Shown: positions 25,961 to 35,031, counted from the first letter of the stretch. The stretch is 64,000 nt of DNA from Caulobacter sp. 17J80-11 (GCF_014349105.1 NZ_JACSJI010000003.1:186001-250000), one strand, 5' to 3'. Notes: generated from the sequence alone by a model not told the origin. Made by a program: numbers and translations.

Positions 25961-26599
25961 ATGTTTTCCTTTCTCAAGAAGAAGGCTGCCAAGGACGCCG
26001 CGCCGGCTGAGGGCGAGGCGCCCGAATCGGCTGGCGGGGACGGCGAGGGCGGCGAGGGCTCCAAGAAGAAGCCGCCGCTGAAGGTCCTGATCATGGCCGG
26101 CGTCGCGGCCGTCCTGGTGCTGGGCGGCGGCGGGGCGGGCGTCTTCATGCTGATGAAGCCGAAGGCCGCCAAGACCGACGCCGTGGCCGAGGCTGGCCAC
26201 GAGAAGCCCGAGAAGAAAAAGAAGAAGAAAGAGGGCGGCCACGGCGGCGGCAAGGGCGAGAAGACGCTGGGCGAAGTCCGCGAGGGCCCCGACGGCGTGA
26301 CCTTCTACACGCTGCCCGATCTGGTGGTGAACATGCAGTCGCTGGACGGCCGCCCGTCGTTCCTGAAGCTGAAGCTCACCTTCGAACTGTCGGACGAATC
26401 TGTCACGGAGCGGCTGGAAGCCGACGCGCCGCGCCTGCAGGACGCGCTGCAGAGCTTCCTGCGCGAACTGCGCCCCGAGGACCTCTCGGGCAGCCAGGGC
26501 AGCTATCAACTGCGCATGGAAATCCTGCGCCGCGTCAATCTGATCGTGGCGCCGGAGAAGGTCGACGCCGTACTGATCGAAGAAATGCTGATCCAGTAA
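25961..26599 (+). CDS. fliL: Flagellar basal body-associated protein FliL
   Basis: A 212-residue single-pass membrane protein. It has a charged, Gly/Glu-rich cytoplasmic N-terminus (1-40), a TM helix at about 42-64 (VLIMAGVAAVLVLGGGGAGV), a Lys-rich linker with a run of basic residues near 86-94, and the periplasmic FliL domain (FYTLPDLVVNMQSLDGRPSFLKL to the end). FliL surrounds the stator units and supports torque. A GTG three bases upstream is an alternative start. The upstream region has TTAA motifs that could be CtrA half sites. Confidence 0.95.
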   Translation: MFSFLKKKAAKDAAPAEGEAPESAGGDGEGGEGSKKKPPLKVLIMAGVAAVLVLGGGGAGVFMLMKPKAAKTDAVAEAGHEKPEKKKKKKEGGHGGGKGEKTLGEVREGPDGVTFYTLPDLVVNMQSLDGRPSFLKLKLTFELSDESVTERLEADAPRLQDALQSFLRELRPEDLSGSQGSYQLRMEILRRVNLIVAPEKVDAVLIEEMLIQ

Positions 26600-26616
26600 A
26601 GGCTTAGCTTCCAGCG

Positions 26617-27672
26617 ATGTCCGATCCCTTCGCACAACAGGCCGCAGAGCTCGGCTGGCCGACCGACGAGGAAGACGGTCTCGGCGGCGGCGAGCGCATC
26701 CTGAACCAGGACGAGATCGACAGCCTGCTCGGCTTCGACCTCTCGCAGGACGAGTCGTCCGAGCGTTCGGGCGTGCGGGCCATCATCAATTCGGCGCTGG
26801 TCTCCTACGAGCGCCTGCCGATGCTGGAGATCGTGTTCGACCGCCTGGTGCGGTTGATGACGACCAGCTTGCGCAACTTCACCTCCGACAACGTCGAGGT
26901 GAGCCTGGACAACATTTCGTCGATCCGTTTCGGCGACTACCTGAACTCGATCCCGCTGCCGGCCATCCTGGGCGTGTTCCGGGCCGAGGAGCTGGACAAC
27001 TACGGCCTGCTGACGGTCGACTCCAACCTGATCTACTCGATCGTCGACGTGCTGCTGGGCGGCCGTCGCGGCACCGCGGCGCTGCGCATCGAGGGCCGCC
27101 CCTACACCACCATCGAGCGGGTGCTGGTGCAGCGGATGGTCGAGGTCGTGCTGGCGGACGCCAAGGCGGCGTTCGAGCCGCTGACCCCGGTCAGCTTCCA
27201 CCTGGACCGCCTGGAGACCAACCCGCGCTTCGCCGCCATCGCCCGACCGGCCAACGCCGCCATCCTGGTGAAGCTGCGCATCGACATGGAAGACCGCGGC
27301 GGTCGAATCGAGCTCCTGTTGCCCTACGCGACGCTGGAGCCGATCCGGAAGATGCTGCTGCAGCAGTTCATGGGCGAGAAGTTCGGCCGGGACAACATCT
27401 GGGAGGGCCACCTCGCCACCGAGCTCTGGACCACGCAGATGGAGGTCCGCGCCGTGCTCGACGAGCAGCAGGTGCCGCTGTCGCGCGTGCTGGATCTGAA
27501 GGTCGGCGAGACCCTGATGCTCAACGTCGGGCCCGACAGCTTGGTCGACGTCCGCTGCGGCAGCATTCCCCTGACCAAGGGGCGCATGGGCCGGCGTGGC
27601 CAGAACATCGCCGTGCGGGTCGAGCACCCGCTGACCCCCGCCGCCAAGCGGGCCCTGACGAGCCTCAAATGA
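26617..27672 (+). CDS. fliM: Flagellar motor switch protein FliM
   Basis: A 351-residue C-ring protein. The N-terminal segment has the CheY-P-binding LNQDEIDSLLGF, the middle CheC-like domain has SFHLDRLETNPRFAAIARP, and the C-terminal SpoA domain runs from about 265 (VPLSRVLDLKVGETLML). It links FliG and FliN and reverses the motor on CheY-P binding. It follows fliL by 17 bases, and its stop overlaps the next start, giving the operon fliL-fliM-PflI-like-MotE-like. Confidence 0.97.
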   Translation: MSDPFAQQAAELGWPTDEEDGLGGGERILNQDEIDSLLGFDLSQDESSERSGVRAIINSALVSYERLPMLEIVFDRLVRLMTTSLRNFTSDNVEVSLDNISSIRFGDYLNSIPLPAILGVFRAEELDNYGLLTVDSNLIYSIVDVLLGGRRGTAALRIEGRPYTTIERVLVQRMVEVVLADAKAAFEPLTPVSFHLDRLETNPRFAAIARPANAAILVKLRIDMEDRGGRIELLLPYATLEPIRKMLLQQFMGEKFGRDNIWEGHLATELWTTQMEVRAVLDEQQVPLSRVLDLKVGETLMLNVGPDSLVDVRCGSIPLTKGRMGRRGQNIAVRVEHPLTPAAKRALTSLK

Positions 27673-28151
27673 GCATCGTCGCCGTCGCGCTTCAGGTCCT
27701 CCTGGCCGTCCTGCTGATCGCGGCCCTGGTCTACGGCTGGCGGCTGGACAAGAAGCTGCGCGCGCTGCGCGATAGCCAGATCGCCTTCGCCGCCTCGGTG
27801 CGCGACCTCGACCTGGCCGCCGCCCGCGCCGAGGCCGGGCTGGAGAACCTGCGCCGCGCCGGCGAGGAGGCCCACGACGGCCTGCACGACCGCATCCTCA
27901 AGGCCCGCGAACTGAAGGCGCAGCTGGAAGCCCTGATCGCCCGGGCCGAACGCACGCCGGCGCCCGCGCCGGTCCGATCGCTGCCGGAACCGGAACGTCC
28001 GGCCCTGCCGCGCCCGCGCGCCGAAGACCGCCTGAAGCCGCTCGAGCCCGCGCCGCTGCGCCGGCCGCGCGCGCTCGACGACGACCTGTTCGACCCCAAT
28101 CCCGCGCCCGTCGCCCCCCGGCGTCGTCGGGCCTTCGGAGACGACCGATGA
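27669..28151 (+). CDS. Bitopic flagellar-operon protein (PflI-like, DUF6468 type)
   Basis: A 160-residue protein: one TM helix at about 4-22, a charged coiled coil (about 30-95, LDKKLRALRDSQIAFAASVR onward) and a Pro/Arg-rich tail (about 97-160). In Caulobacter the third gene of the fliLM operon encodes PflI, a bitopic, proline-rich protein needed to place the flagellum at the pole. Position and layout match, but I assign it by analogy only. Start overlaps fliM stop; stop overlaps the next start. Confidence 0.82.
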   Translation: MSIVAVALQVLLAVLLIAALVYGWRLDKKLRALRDSQIAFAASVRDLDLAAARAEAGLENLRRAGEEAHDGLHDRILKARELKAQLEALIARAERTPAPAPVRSLPEPERPALPRPRAEDRLKPLEPAPLRRPRALDDDLFDPNPAPVAPRRRRAFGDDR

Positions 28152-28879
28152 GCGCCCCGCGCCTCCTGCCCCTGATCGCCGTCGCCGCCGGCGGCGTGCT
28201 CGCCGTGCAGGCGGTCTCCGGCCTGGAGGCCGCGCCCGAGTTCCTGAAGGGCTCGCAGGCCCACGCCGAGGAGGCCGCGCCGGGAAAGATCGCGCCGAAG
28301 CCGGCCGTGCCCGCCGCCGCCGCGGCCGCGCCGGCCGTCGCGGTCAAGCCGCCGGCCCCGGTGTGCGCGCCCTCGGCCACCGATCTCGCCAAGGCCGCCG
28401 GCCTGTCACCGGCCGAGCTGCGCGTTCTGCAGAGCCTGCAGAGCCGCCGCGGCGAACTGGACGACCGCGAGAAGAACCTCGACACCCAGCTGGCCCTGAT
28501 GGCCGCCGCCGAGGCCAAGCTCGACGCCAAGCTGAAGGCGCTGGAGGCCCTGAAGGGCGACATCAACGGCCTGCTGGCCCAGGGCGACCAGCGCGAGGCC
28601 GCCGAGATCGCGCGCCTGGTGAAGGTCTACGAGGCCATGAAGCCGAAGGACGCCGCGGACGTCATGGCTCAGCTCGACGACAAGGTGCGCCTGCCGGTCG
28701 CCTCGAAGATGAAGGAGCGCTCGCTGGCCGCGGTGCTCGCCGCCATGCCGGCGGCCGAAGCCCGCAAGCTGACCGAGAAGCTGGCCATGCGCTACGCCGC
28801 CGCCGATGCGGCCGCCGAGAAGCTGGCCGATCCGAAGGCGCCGGCCGCCGCCGCCAAGCCCGCCGCCAAGGCGGGCTGA
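28148..28879 (+). CDS. MotE-family periplasmic flagellar protein
   Basis: A 243-residue protein with an N-terminal signal/anchor (5-25), an Ala/Pro-rich linker, a long coiled coil (about 95-150, VLQSLQSRRGELDDREKNLD) and the MgtE_N-like helical repeat (AEIARLVKVYEAMKPKDAADVMAQLDD and KMKERSLAAVLAAMPAAEARKL, about 155-215). This is the MotE arrangement; in Sinorhizobium MotE is the chaperone of the motility protein MotC. The Ala-rich end (PAAAAKPAAKAG) runs up to the repeat element that follows. Confidence 0.85.
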   Translation: MSAPRLLPLIAVAAGGVLAVQAVSGLEAAPEFLKGSQAHAEEAAPGKIAPKPAVPAAAAAAPAVAVKPPAPVCAPSATDLAKAAGLSPAELRVLQSLQSRRGELDDREKNLDTQLALMAAAEAKLDAKLKALEALKGDINGLLAQGDQREAAEIARLVKVYEAMKPKDAADVMAQLDDKVRLPVASKMKERSLAAVLAAMPAAEARKLTEKLAMRYAAADAAAEKLADPKAPAAAAKPAAKAG

Positions 28880-28883
28880 TGAT

Positions 28884-29062
28884 CTCCTCCCCTGCGTAGC
28901 GGGGGAGGGGGGACCACGCGAAGCGTGGTGGAGGGGGCGAGCCGCAGGCGCTCCCTTTAATCTTCCGCTCTTGGCGGCTGGTCGTCGTCGTGCGCCGGGT
29001 TCGCCCCCTCCACCGCCTTCGGCGGTCCCCCTCCCCCGTTCGCTGCGCTCACAGGGGAGGAG
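28884..29062. repeat. Palindromic intergenic repeat element, copy 2 (MITE/REP-like)
   Basis: Ends CTCCTCCCCTG and CAGGGGAGGAG are identical to copy 1 at 3778-3949, and so is the order of inner arms (GGGGGAGGGGGGACC...GTGGAGGGGGCGAGCC on the left, GGTTCGCCCCCTCCACC...GGTCCCCCTCCCCC on the right). Small hairpins within the arms differ in sequence but keep pairing (CACGCGAAGCGTG and CCGCCTTCGGCGG). The centre is unrelated to copy 1. It lies between the MotE-like gene and the TPR gene and may separate their transcripts. Confidence 0.82.
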
Positions 29063-29114
29063 AGGGGTTAGCGTTAACCGCGGCCTAACCGGGTTCGCGG
29101 AGGCTGCACCCCAC

Positions 29115-32108
29115 ATGAGCCGCCCTGCGTCCGAGTCGCGCCCCAGATCGCGCCGCGTCGTTCTGAACACGACGGTGGCGATCGCGTGCGCGGGCGCCAT
29201 CGCCGGCGGCCCCATCGCCGAGGCCGCCGGGCCGCCGCCCGTCGCCCCGATCGCCTCGGCGGCTCAGGTTCAAATCCTGGTCGGCGAAAACGCCGAGATC
29301 TCCCGGGTCGAGTTCCACGGCGGCGCCGGCGCCCGCGCGGCCGTCCGCCGCGACGGGCGCGACGTGGTCGTGCGCCTGCCCGGCGCCGGACGGCCCGACA
29401 TCGGCCGGTTGCGCGCCGACCCGCCGCTGGGCGTCGAGAAGGTCGAGACGCGTGCGGTCGCCGGCGGTGTGGAGCTGGTCTTCACCCTGGCCGATGGCGC
29501 GGAAGCCAAGACCGGCCACGCCGACGGCGCCGTCTACCTGCACGTCTTCCGACCGCCCCCCGAGGCGGCGCGGGCGGCCGAACGGCCTGATCCGGTGCCG
29601 AAGTCCGGCTCGGTCGACGTGCTGGCCGAGGCGGGGAAGGACCGCCTCAGCCTCAGCTTCCCCTGGGCCGCTCCCGTGGGCGCCGCCGTGTTCCGGCGCG
29701 GCGAGGCGGTCTGGATCGTGTTCGACGCCAAGGCCAAGCTGGACCTGTCCAAGGCGCCCAAGGCGCTGGGCCCGGTCGACCGGATCCGCTGGACCTCCGG
29801 CCCGGGCTGGACGGTCGCCCGCGTCGAGGCGCCGGAGGACGTGCCGGTCGACGTCGAGGCGCAGGGCGCGACCTGGACCGTCGTGTTCGGCGGGCCGCTG
29901 CAGCCGCCCCAAGGCGAGGTGAAGATCAAGCGCGACGACGAGTCCGGGCCGCCGGCCCTGACCGCGACCCTGTCGGGGGCTGGGCGCGTGGTGTGGCTGA
30001 AGGACCCGGCCGTGGGCGACCGCTTCGCCGCGGTCACCGCTCTGGCCCCGGTGAAGACCGCCGGACGACGGCGCGAGTACGTCGAGGCCACCCTGATCCC
30101 GACGGCCCACGGTCTGGCGATCGAGGCGGCCGCCGGCGACCTGCAGGTCGACACTAACGGCGATCTGGTGCGCATCACCCGCCCGGGCGGCCTGAAGCTG
30201 TCGTCGCCGGTCGCGGCCCGCGCCGCGGCCGTTCCGGCAGAACTGCCCAAGCCCGCCCTGCTGCCGGCGGTGATCAAGGCGGAGGAGTGGGCCCAGACCG
30301 GCGCCGGCGGCTTCCTGGCCCGCCATCGCCAGTTGCAGGACCTCGCCGCCGAGGAGGCGCAGCAGGCCGACGCCGGCGTGAACGCGCGCATGGCGCTGGC
30401 GCGCTTCCTGGTCGGGAGCGAGCTGTCCTACGAGGCCATCGGCGTGCTGGACGGCCTGGCCCGTCAGAACCAGGCGGTGCTGGCCGACCCCGAGTTCCGC
30501 GGCCTGCGTGGCGCGGCGCGCGCCATGGTTGGCCGCTGGCGCGAGGCGCAGGCCGACTTCTCCGCGCCCGTGCTGGCGTCGGACGAGTCGGCGGAGCTCT
30601 GGCGCGGCTACACCGACGCGCGGCTGGGCCACTACGCCGACGCCCGCAAAGGCTTCCAGCAGGGCGCGCGGGCCATCGACCTGTTCCCGGCCAAGTGGAA
30701 AGCCCGCTTCGCCATCGAGCACGCCCGCGCCGCCATAGAGACCGGCGACCTGCGCGCCGCCCGCTCGCTGCTGGCCTACGGTCTCGAGCAGCCGGCCCCG
30801 GCGCTGGACAAGCTGGCCGGCCGGCTGGTGCAGGCGCGGCTGTTCGAACTGGAGGGCGACAGCGCCCGGGCCCTGAAGATCTACGATCTGGTGGCGCAGG
30901 CCTCCTACGACGCCATCGCCACCCCGGCGAAGCTGCGCGCCACCAAGATCCGCCTGGACCAAGGCCTGACGCCCGCGCCGACCGCGATCAAGGCGCTGGA
31001 CAGCCTGCGCTTCCGCTGGCGCGGCGACGCCACCGAGGTGGAGGTGATCCGCACCCTGGGCGAGATCTACCTGCAGCAGGGCCGCTATCGCGAGGCGCTG
31101 GACGCCCTGCGCTCGGCCGGCGGGCGGCTGCCGGATTCGCCGGGCGCCGTGCAGCTGCAGGCCGATTTGAGCAACGCCTTCCGCGGCCTGTTCCTCGACG
31201 GCCTGGCCGACGGGCTGGAGCCGATCCAGGCCCTGGCCCTGTTCTACGATTTCCGCGAGCTGACCCCGGTCGGGGCCGACGGCGACGAGATGGTGCGCCG
31301 CCTGGCGCGCCGGCTGGTCGACGTGGACCTGCTGAAGCCGGCCGCCGAGCTGCTGCAGTACCAGGTCGACAACCGCCTGGACGGGGTGGCCAAGGCCCAG
31401 GTCGCGGCCGACCTCGCCACCGTCCACCTGATGGACCGCGATCCGGAAGGCGCGCTGAAGGCGATCTGGGGCACCCGCACCACCGTCCTGCCCAACGCCC
31501 TGCTGGCCGAGCGGCGCGGCATCGAGGCGCGGGCGCTGATGGAGCTGGGCCGCTACGACCACGCCCTGGAGGTTCTTGGCCGCGACGCCACGCCCGAAGC
31601 CACCGACGTGCGCGCCGAGATCGCCTGGCGCGAGAAGGACTGGGCCGGCGCCGCGCCCATGCTGGAACGCCGCCTCGGCGACCGCTGGAAATCCACCGCC
31701 GAGCCGCTGTCGGGCGACGACGAGAGCCGCCTGATCCGGGCCGGCGTGGCCTATTCGCTGGCCGGCGACGGCAAGGCGCTGGCGCGCCTGTCTGAGCGGT
31801 TCGGCGGCTTCATCGACCGCGCTCGCGCGCCCGACGCCCTGCGCGTCGCCCTGTCGGGCCTGGACGGCGAGAATCTTAAGCCCTCCGATTTCGCAAGGGC
31901 GGCGGCTCAGGCCGACAGCTTCGCCGGCTGGGTGGCCACCGTTAAGAAGAAGCTTCGCGACAAGACGCCTCCGCGCACTACGGGGCTTGGCCTTCCCATC
32001 CGCGGAACCGCGCCGGCGGCCCAGCCCGCGCCGGCGCGTACGGCGGCGCTTCAGCCGTCCGGGAAGCCTTCGCCGCAGGGCGCCAAGGGCGAGAATCTGT
32101 TCTTCTGA
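29115..32108 (+). CDS. Large exported TPR-repeat protein, flagellar-region associated
   Basis: A 997-residue protein. The N-terminus has a possible twin-arginine type signal (SRRVVLN followed by a hydrophobic stretch to EAAG near 38). Residues ~50-400 are beta-rich with AMIN-like repeats (VQILVGENAEISRVEFHGG; DRLSLSFPW). From about 400 on it is alpha-helical with many TPR-like units (ALDALRSAGGRLPDSPGAVQ; YDHALEVLGRDATPEA). The C-terminal 50 residues are low complexity, ending NLFF. Its position after the fliLM operon suggests a periplasmic scaffold for motility, but function is not shown. Confidence 0.82.
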   Translation: MSRPASESRPRSRRVVLNTTVAIACAGAIAGGPIAEAAGPPPVAPIASAAQVQILVGENAEISRVEFHGGAGARAAVRRDGRDVVVRLPGAGRPDIGRLRADPPLGVEKVETRAVAGGVELVFTLADGAEAKTGHADGAVYLHVFRPPPEAARAAERPDPVPKSGSVDVLAEAGKDRLSLSFPWAAPVGAAVFRRGEAVWIVFDAKAKLDLSKAPKALGPVDRIRWTSGPGWTVARVEAPEDVPVDVEAQGATWTVVFGGPLQPPQGEVKIKRDDESGPPALTATLSGAGRVVWLKDPAVGDRFAAVTALAPVKTAGRRREYVEATLIPTAHGLAIEAAAGDLQVDTNGDLVRITRPGGLKLSSPVAARAAAVPAELPKPALLPAVIKAEEWAQTGAGGFLARHRQLQDLAAEEAQQADAGVNARMALARFLVGSELSYEAIGVLDGLARQNQAVLADPEFRGLRGAARAMVGRWREAQADFSAPVLASDESAELWRGYTDARLGHYADARKGFQQGARAIDLFPAKWKARFAIEHARAAIETGDLRAARSLLAYGLEQPAPALDKLAGRLVQARLFELEGDSARALKIYDLVAQASYDAIATPAKLRATKIRLDQGLTPAPTAIKALDSLRFRWRGDATEVEVIRTLGEIYLQQGRYREALDALRSAGGRLPDSPGAVQLQADLSNAFRGLFLDGLADGLEPIQALALFYDFRELTPVGADGDEMVRRLARRLVDVDLLKPAAELLQYQVDNRLDGVAKAQVAADLATVHLMDRDPEGALKAIWGTRTTVLPNALLAERRGIEARALMELGRYDHALEVLGRDATPEATDVRAEIAWREKDWAGAAPMLERRLGDRWKSTAEPLSGDDESRLIRAGVAYSLAGDGKALARLSERFGGFIDRARAPDALRVALSGLDGENLKPSDFARAAAQADSFAGWVATVKKKLRDKTPPRTTGLGLPIRGTAPAAQPAPARTAALQPSGKPSPQGAKGENLFF

Positions 32109-32191
32109 TCCGACCGGGAGGGGGCGCTGCGACGCCCTGTCGCGGGAGTCGCGGGGCGAGCAATCGTCGTGTGGAGAACATCCACAGAACA

Positions 32192-32308
32192 GACTCACCT
32201 CTCGTTAACTAAGCGGTGGTCGACTTCGCGACTCGGCTTAAGGCCCGGTAACGGTCCCTTAAGGTTGGTGGTTTTCCATTAACTCTCGCCCGGAGAGCGC
32301 GCCGAATC
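32192..32308 (+). promoter_or_regulatory. ftsZ promoter region with GANTC methylation sites and TTAA clusters
   Basis: The 241-bp gap before ftsZ contains three GANTC sites (32192, 32230, 32304), the CcrM methylation motif, and four TTAA tetramers (32205, 32238, 32259, 32279) in otherwise GC-rich DNA. In Caulobacter ftsZ is activated by GcrA/CcrM through GANTC sites and repressed by CtrA, which binds TTAA-N7-TTAA-like sites. None of the TTAA pairs here has exact 7-base spacing, so CtrA binding is less sure than CcrM control. The -10/-35 elements cannot be fixed by eye. Confidence 0.6.
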
Positions 32309-32349
32309 AGGCGGCGGCTGGCCACGGGCAGGGTGTCTAGAGGTCGGTG

Positions 32350-33951
32350 ATGGCTATTCATTTGTCGGCGCCCCGCGCCACGGAATTGAAGCCCCGCATC
32401 GTGGTGTTCGGCGTCGGCGGCGCAGGCGGCAACGCCGTGAACAACATGATCGAGGCTGAGCTGGAGGGGGTGGAGTTCGTCGTCGCGAACACCGACGCCC
32501 AGCAGCTCCAGTTCGCCAAGACCGACCGACGCATCCAGCTCGGCGTGGAGATCACGCAGGGTCTGGGCGCCGGCGCTCATCCCGAAGTCGGCATGTCCGC
32601 CGCCCAGGAGTCCGAAGCCGAGATCGGCGAGCACCTGGAAGGCGCGCACATGGTGTTCATCACCGCCGGCATGGGCGGCGGCACCGGCACCGGCGCGGCC
32701 CCGGTCATCGCCAAGTGCGCGCGCGAGCGCGGCATCCTGACCGTCGGCGTCGTCACCAAGCCGTTCACCTTCGAAGGCCGTCACCGCATGCGTCTGGCCG
32801 ACGCCGGCATCCTGGAGATGCAGCGGTACGTCGACACCCTGATCGTCATCCCGAACCAGAACCTGTTCCGCGTCGCCAACGAGCGGACCACCTTCGCCGA
32901 AGCCTTCGGCATGGCCGACCAGGTGCTGCACTCGGGCGTGCGCTCCATCACCGACCTGATGGTGCTGCCGGGCCTGATCAACCTCGACTTCGCCGACGTG
33001 CGCACGGTCATGTCCGAAATGGGCAAGGCCATGATGGGCACCGGCGAGGCCGGCGGCGAGGACCGCGCCCTGATGGCGGCCCAGAACGCCATCCAGAACC
33101 CGCTGCTGGACGAGACCTCGCTGAAGGGCGCCAAGGCGGTGCTGGTGAACGTCACCGGCGGCCTGGACATGACCCTGCTGGAGGTCGACGAGGCCGCCAA
33201 CGCCATCTCGGCCGAGGTCGACCCGGAAGCCAACATCATCTTCGGCGCGGCCTTCGATCCGTCGCTGGAAGGCAAGATCCGCGTGTCGGTGGTCGCCACC
33301 GGCATGGACTCCGCCGCCATGCAGAAGCCGGTCCCGCAGGCCCCGGCCCAGCCGACCCGCGCGGTCGGCGGCTCGACCCTGTCGCGGCAGCCCGAGCCGG
33401 TTCGCCAACCGGAGCCGGTCCGTTCGGCCTTCGGCGCCCGTCCGGAGCCGCGCGTGGAGGCCGCCCCGGCCGCCCGTGAGCCGATGTTCGCCCGCCCGGC
33501 CGAACCGGAGCGCACCCTCGACACCGGCGGCCGCCGCGTCGACATCCGCGAGCCCCGCGTCGAGGAGCCGCGCATCGTGGCCGCCGACGCCGAGCGCGCG
33601 ATCGCCCGCATCGTCGACCCGCTGGTCGCCGACGAGGACGACGCCGGTCAGCCTGACCTGTACTTCGACGCTCCGGCCCCGCAGCCGGCCCCCCGCGCCA
33701 TGGCCCCGCGCCAGCCGGAGCCGCGCATGGAGCCCCGCGAAGAGTACGCCGAGCCCGAGCGCAAGGGCGGCTGGCGCAGCCTGTTCGGCGGCCGTCCGCG
33801 TTACGAAGCCCCGGCCCAGCCGGCCCCGAGCTTCGGCCGCAGCCAGCCCCAGATGCGCCAGACCCAGCAGGCGCAGCCGGCCCCGCAGCCGGAAGCCGAA
33901 CCCCAGGACGACTTAGAAATCCCGTCGTTCCTGCGGCGTCTGGCGAACTGA
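32350..33951 (+). CDS. ftsZ: Cell division protein FtsZ
   Basis: A 533-residue tubulin homologue. The GTPase domain (about 12-320) has [15 protein letters not shown] and the tubulin signature [10 protein letters not shown] near 110; the T7 loop [11 protein letters not shown] is present. A long Pro/Arg/Glu-rich linker (~190 residues), typical of Caulobacterales, leads to the conserved C-terminal peptide [14 protein letters not shown] that binds FtsA and other partners. It forms the division ring. ftsQ and ftsA are not directly upstream; instead the flagellar TPR gene is. A terminator follows. Confidence 0.98.
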   Translation: MAIHLSAPRATELKPRIVVFGVGGAGGNAVNNMIEAELEGVEFVVANTDAQQLQFAKTDRRIQLGVEITQGLGAGAHPEVGMSAAQESEAEIGEHLEGAHMVFITAGMGGGTGTGAAPVIAKCARERGILTVGVVTKPFTFEGRHRMRLADAGILEMQRYVDTLIVIPNQNLFRVANERTTFAEAFGMADQVLHSGVRSITDLMVLPGLINLDFADVRTVMSEMGKAMMGTGEAGGEDRALMAAQNAIQNPLLDETSLKGAKAVLVNVTGGLDMTLLEVDEAANAISAEVDPEANIIFGAAFDPSLEGKIRVSVVATGMDSAAMQKPVPQAPAQPTRAVGGSTLSRQPEPVRQPEPVRSAFGARPEPRVEAAPAAREPMFARPAEPERTLDTGGRRVDIREPRVEEPRIVAADAERAIARIVDPLVADEDDAGQPDLYFDAPAPQPAPRAMAPRQPEPRMEPREEYAEPERKGGWRSLFGGRPRYEAPAQPAPSFGRSQPQMRQTQQAQPAPQPEAEPQDDLEIPSFLRRLAN

Positions 33952-33978
33952 CGTTCGCGACTGACATCGCCTAGAGAG

Positions 33979-34015
33979 AACGGGCGCGGGGGCTTCCCCC
34001 GCGCCCGTTTCCGTT
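33979..34015 (+). terminator. Rho-independent terminator after ftsZ
   Basis: A 14-bp stem (33979-33992 with 33996-34009) with a 3-base loop is followed by a short T-rich stretch (TTTCCGTTT). It starts 28 bases after the ftsZ stop codon and separates ftsZ from lpxC. Confidence 0.85.
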
Positions 34016-34080
34016 TCGGCGTGAAACAAAGCGAAACCCGACTTTAGTTGAGCTGGCCCCGCCTGGGGCCTAGTGGTCCG

Positions 34081-35031
34081 ATGGGCCAAAACTCCCGCGT
34101 CAAGTCGGGCGAACTAACCAGGATTTTCGTCTTGATCGCATCGTCGGATCTCAATGAACACACCCTCGCCGCGCCGGCCATCTGCGCGGGCGTGGGCGTG
34201 CACACGGGCGTCCGAGTGCGCCTGTCGATCCGTCCGGCCGCGAGCGGGACGGGCATCGTGTTCGTGCGCACCGACATCAAAGACCGTGACAACCGCATTC
34301 CGGTTTCCGGCGACGCGGTGGTCAAGACCCAGCTCGGCACGGTGATCGCCAACGCCGCGGGCGCGACCGTCTCCACCATCGAGCACCTGATGGCCGCCCT
34401 GGCCGCGCTCGGCGTCGACAACGCCGTGGTCGAGCTCGACGGTCCCGAAGTTCCCATCATGGACGGCTCGGCCCTGCCGTTCGTGCAGCTGCTGGACCGC
34501 GCCGGTTTCCGCCGTCAGGAAGGCCCGCAGCGTTACATCGAGGTTCTGGAGCCGATCCTGGTGGAGGACGGCGACAAGTTCGCCGCCCTGCTGCCGTGCG
34601 ATCGCTTCGAGGTGTTCTTCGAGATCGAGTTCGCCAGCCCGGTGATCGGCCGCCAGGCGGTCGACCTGGTGCTGACCGAGGACAGCTTCCGCGAGGAGCT
34701 GGCCGCGGCGCGCACCTTCGGCTTCGCCCACGAGGTCGAGGCCCTGCGTCAGATGGGCCTGGCCCGCGGCGGCTCGCTGGAGAACGCCGTGGTCATCGAC
34801 GGCGAGCGGATCCTCAACCCGGAGGGCCTGCGCTTCGTCGACGAATTCGTGCGTCACAAGGCGCTGGACGCCATCGGCGACCTGTACGTCCTGGGCATGC
34901 CGCTGCTGGCCCGGTTCGAAGGCCGCAAGGCCGGCCACGCCATGAACAACGCCCTGGTTCGCGCCCTGCTGGCCCGCCCGGAAGCCTGGCGCGTGCGCAT
35001 CCCGGCCGCCGAGCTGGCCGAGGCGGTCTGA
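34081..35031 (+). CDS. lpxC: UDP-3-O-acyl-N-acetylglucosamine deacetylase LpxC
   Basis: A protein of about 316 residues catalysing the first committed step of lipid A synthesis. Zinc ligands are visible: His in STIEHLMAAL near 101, His and Asp in VRHKALDAIGD near 258-265, and the catalytic His in KAGHAMNN near 285; LDGPEVPIMDGSA is the family core. The ATG at 34081 gives a longer N-terminus than usual. A TTG at 34132 (17 codons later, AGGA upstream) aligns better with the E. coli protein start, so the start is uncertain. Confidence 0.95.
   Translation: MGQNSRVKSGELTRIFVLIASSDLNEHTLAAPAICAGVGVHTGVRVRLSIRPAASGTGIVFVRTDIKDRDNRIPVSGDAVVKTQLGTVIANAAGATVSTIEHLMAALAALGVDNAVVELDGPEVPIMDGSALPFVQLLDRAGFRRQEGPQRYIEVLEPILVEDGDKFAALLPCDRFEVFFEIEFASPVIGRQAVDLVLTEDSFREELAAARTFGFAHEVEALRQMGLARGGSLENAVVIDGERILNPEGLRFVDEFVRHKALDAIGDLYVLGMPLLARFEGRKAGHAMNNALVRALLARPEAWRVRIPAAELAEAV

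Noticed and set aside
29085-32198. A 1037-codon minus-strand frame opposite the TPR protein gene
   Set aside because: It mirrors the plus-strand gene, has an antisense composition (Gln/Arg/Gly/Asp-rich) with no domain, while the plus strand has signal peptide and TPR units.
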